DNA from: Ktedonobacter sp. 13_1_20CM_4_53_11
Lineage (GTDB): Bacteria; Chloroflexota; Ktedonobacteria; Ktedonobacterales; Ktedonobacteraceae
NCBI GenBank assembly: GCA_001919995.1
Contig: MNIY01000006.1
Location: 1 to 6,987, forward strand
Direction of reading: 5' to 3'
DNA: 6,987 nucleotides
The position numbers were made by a program, and so were the translations under genes. Below are positions 5,917-6,987 of the stretch, in pieces (positions within the stretch are counted from its first letter, which is position 1; each line of letters starts with the position of its first letter). Under the pieces are notes generated by a model. It was not told the DNA's origin and ran no database searches. It was given only the letters and a program-made list of their open reading frames with translations.

Positions 5917-6600
5917 CTAACTCTCCTTTGAAGTCTCTGTTACGTCGCCATTGTCAGAATGCTGGTTATTCTGCGGAGCACTGGTTACAGTATCTGCCTG
6001 TCTCTTAGTGTTATGTTGTTTCCCTGTGGGAGGCAATTGCTTTTTTGGCGGTTCCCAACCGGGAGCACGGGAGACGATCATCGACATCATCCGGCCTTCC
6101 ATCATAGGATTGCGCTCTATGATGGCGGAACCCTTCAGCACTTCTGCAATCTCGTCCAGCATCTTGCGCCCTATATCCGGGTGGCGCATCTCAGCTCCCT
6201 TGAACTGGACGCTGACTCTCACTCGATCGCCTTCAGCCAGGAATTCTTGAATCTTGCGAGTCTTGACATCAATATCATGATCATCCGTACGTGGCCGCAT
6301 GCGAATCTCTTTGAGTGTGATAGTTTTCTGATTCTTGCGCGCCTCGTTTTCTTTTTTGGCTTGCTCATACTTATACCTCCCGTAGTCCATCAATTTGCAG
6401 ACTGGCGGTACGGCATTGGGTGAAATCTCAACGAGATCAAGATTTCGCTCGCGAGCAATATCCAGCGCGCGCGGAGGGGGCATCACACCGATCATCACTC
6501 CGTTTTCATCGATTAAGCGCACTTCGCGCGCACGAATGCGCTCATTGACCCTAGTTTCGCGTGTACGATCACGGTCACTCCCCCGAAAATCCCTGTTAAT
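5917..6600 (-). CDS. infC: Translation initiation factor IF-3, AUU start
   Basis: IF3 binds the 30S subunit, blocks premature 50S joining and checks start-codon/initiator-tRNA pairing. Starting at ATT (6600-6598) gives 227 residues. The N-domain runs from about 18 to 90, including VNERIRAREVRLIDENG and the signature PVCKLMDYGRYKYEQ. A lysine-rich linker follows, then the C-domain (about 96-178) with KEIRMRPRTDDHD, VQFKGAEMRH and ERNPMMEGRMMSMIV. A polar, probably disordered tail rich in Gln, Asn, Ser and Thr (about 180-227) exceeds the usual IF3 end. No ATG, GTG or TTG occurs between the in-frame TAG (6627-6625) and GTG at 6522. Starting at that GTG would delete RVNERIRARE, the family's conserved beginning. 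AGGAGG (6614-6609) sits exactly 8 nt before ATT. IF3 discriminates against AUU, so autocontrol is expected from known E. coli biology. The usual rpmI-rplT partners do not follow. Confidence 0.95.
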   Translation of the reverse strand: MNRDFRGSDRDRTRETRVNERIRAREVRLIDENGVMIGVMPPPRALDIARERNLDLVEISPNAVPPVCKLMDYGRYKYEQAKKENEARKNQKTITLKEIRMRPRTDDHDIDVKTRKIQEFLAEGDRVRVSVQFKGAEMRHPDIGRKMLDEIAEVLKGSAIIERNPMMEGRMMSMIVSRAPGWEPPKKQLPPTGKQHNTKRQADTVTSAPQNNQHSDNGDVTETSKES

Positions 6601-6604
6601 AGGC

Positions 6605-6622
6605 CAAACCTCCTCTTGTTTG
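6605..6622 (-). promoter_or_regulatory. infC Shine-Dalgarno site, possibly within a hairpin loop
   Basis: AGGAGG (6614-6609 on the minus strand) is an ideal ribosome site 8 nt before the AUU start and decides that start. It is flanked by CAAAC (6622-6618) and GTTTG (6609-6605), which can pair to present AAGAGGAG in an 8-nt loop. GC/GC pairing just outside could extend the stem with a bulge. The site itself is firm; the hairpin is weak and speculative. Confidence 0.7.
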
Positions 6623-6669
6623 AGCTAATAAAGAAAACATTAAAAAAAACATACTATGAAACCTGATAA

Positions 6670-6698
6670 ATTTTAGCATACCTAACCCCTCAAGTCAA
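6670..6698 (-). promoter_or_regulatory. Strong sigma70-type extended -10 promoter of infC
   Basis: On the minus strand, TTGACT (6698-6693), a 17-bp spacer and TAAAAT (6675-6670) are preceded by TG one base before the -10. Transcription should start near 6663, giving a leader of about 60 nt to the AUU codon. The element matches the tRNA-Gln promoter at 58-86 at 23 of 29 positions, including both hexamers and the ATGC before the -10. Confidence 0.75.
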
Positions 6699-6760
6699 AT
6701 AACTACGCGAAATTTCCTCGTTATTTCATGCTGCTGAGCACGCATCGGGCATATCTTTAT

Positions 6761-6768
6761 GGTATACT
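6761..6768 (+). promoter_or_regulatory. Possible extended -10 promoter of the rightmost gene
   Basis: TATACT (6763-6768) is a 5-of-6 match to the -10 consensus, with TG one base upstream (6760-6761). No good -35 is seen 16-18 bp upstream, which extended -10 promoters can tolerate. It points toward the gene starting at 6855, giving a leader of about 80 nt, and diverges from the infC promoter about 65 bp away. Confidence 0.4.
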
Positions 6769-6854
6769 TGTAGGTACGGCACTCCGTGGGTATCATGTCA
6801 TTGGTTCCTTAATCACTTCTATCAAACGCAGGCTTGAAGCGAAGGAGAATGCTA

Positions 6855-6987
6855 ATGAGCGGCGATTCAGCCGACGATGACTTGCCGTCATCTGCTCCAA
6901 CATCGACACTTTTCCGTTTCTCTCCGCGTCCTCATCATGCAACTCTTGTAGACTGGCAACCCTGGGGACAGGCCGCATTCCAGACAG
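6855..6987 (+). CDS. Start of a DUF255/YyaL-like thioredoxin-fold protein (partial, runs off the window)
   Basis: An open frame begins at ATG 6855 and stays open for 44 codons to the window edge. AAGGAG (6842-6847) lies 7 nt upstream; an in-frame ATG at 6849 is too close to that site to be preferred. After a short acidic start (MSGDSADDD) the protein reads FRFSPRPHHATLVDWQPWGQAAFQT. This resembles the opening of thioredoxin-domain proteins of the YyaL/SSP411 (DUF255) family, in which a VDW-PWG-EAF pattern precedes the thioredoxin-like fold. The diagnostic cysteines would lie beyond the window, so the assignment rests on one motif recalled from the family. The real molecular role of that family is poorly known. 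Confidence 0.6.
   Translation, partial: MSGDSADDDLPSSAPTSTLFRFSPRPHHATLVDWQPWGQAAFQT

Noticed and set aside
5959..6423. Plus-strand open frame opposite infC
   Set aside because: Antisense shadow of the conserved IF3 coding sequence, without start signals.
5917..6522. IF3 starting at GTG 6522 (201 residues)
   Set aside because: It would remove the conserved VNERIRARE segment and has no suitable ribosome site; the AUU start with AGGAGG at 8 nt explains both.
6628..6650. T-run on the minus strand in the infC leader as an attenuator
   Set aside because: No G+C-rich stem precedes the run; the only symmetry is a CATA/TATG pair with a 1-nt loop, which cannot form a hairpin.
1..6987. CRISPR array, transposase, toxin-antitoxin pair or defence system
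   Set aside because: No regularly spaced repeats, transposase-like frames or recognisable defence domains were found on either strand.

Overview
The window looks like core chromosome from a bacterium of roughly 50% GC. All genes are ordinary bacterial types with Shine-Dalgarno sites (AAGGAG, AGAGGAG, GGAGG, AGGAGG) and sigma70-like promoters. I suspect a Chloroflexota member, perhaps Ktedonobacteria. This rests on the GC level, the style of the S41 peptidase and the gene mix; it is an inference from memory and not proven by the sequence.

Layout, left to right. Bases 1-61 may hold the last codons of an upstream gene. A strong extended -10 promoter (58-86) then drives a complete tRNA-Gln(UUG) with an encoded CCA end (121-195). 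Three tightly packed plus-strand genes follow: glmU (323-1759), a CNNM/CBS/CorC_HlyC membrane protein (1768-3258) and HMG-CoA lyase (3262-4188). Gaps of 8 and 3 bp, with each ribosome site inside the preceding gene, indicate one operon. It meets a minus-strand S41 C-terminal processing peptidase (4197-5654) tail to tail, with only 8 bp between stop codons. Behind the peptidase lies a 262-bp spacer with a 60-nt near-perfect palindrome, then infC (5917-6600, minus). The right end is a divergent promoter region (6601-6854), followed by the start of a plus-strand gene that resembles the DUF255/YyaL thioredoxin-like family and runs off the edge.

The genes cover unrelated housekeeping tasks: glutamine decoding, UDP-GlcNAc synthesis for the cell wall, probable divalent-cation transport, leucine/HMG-CoA breakdown, envelope proteolysis and translation initiation. 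I found no CRISPR array, phage module, toxin-antitoxin pair, defence island or transposase, and no evident new multi-gene system.

Three points deserve most attention. First, infC almost certainly starts at a non-canonical AUU codon at 6600, 26 codons upstream of the first ordinary start codon, which implies the classical IF3 autocontrol. Second, the S41 peptidase keeps its serine but has Thr and Leu where the family's catalytic Lys and Gln belong. Third, the tRNA-Gln and infC promoters are nearly the same 29-bp sequence.
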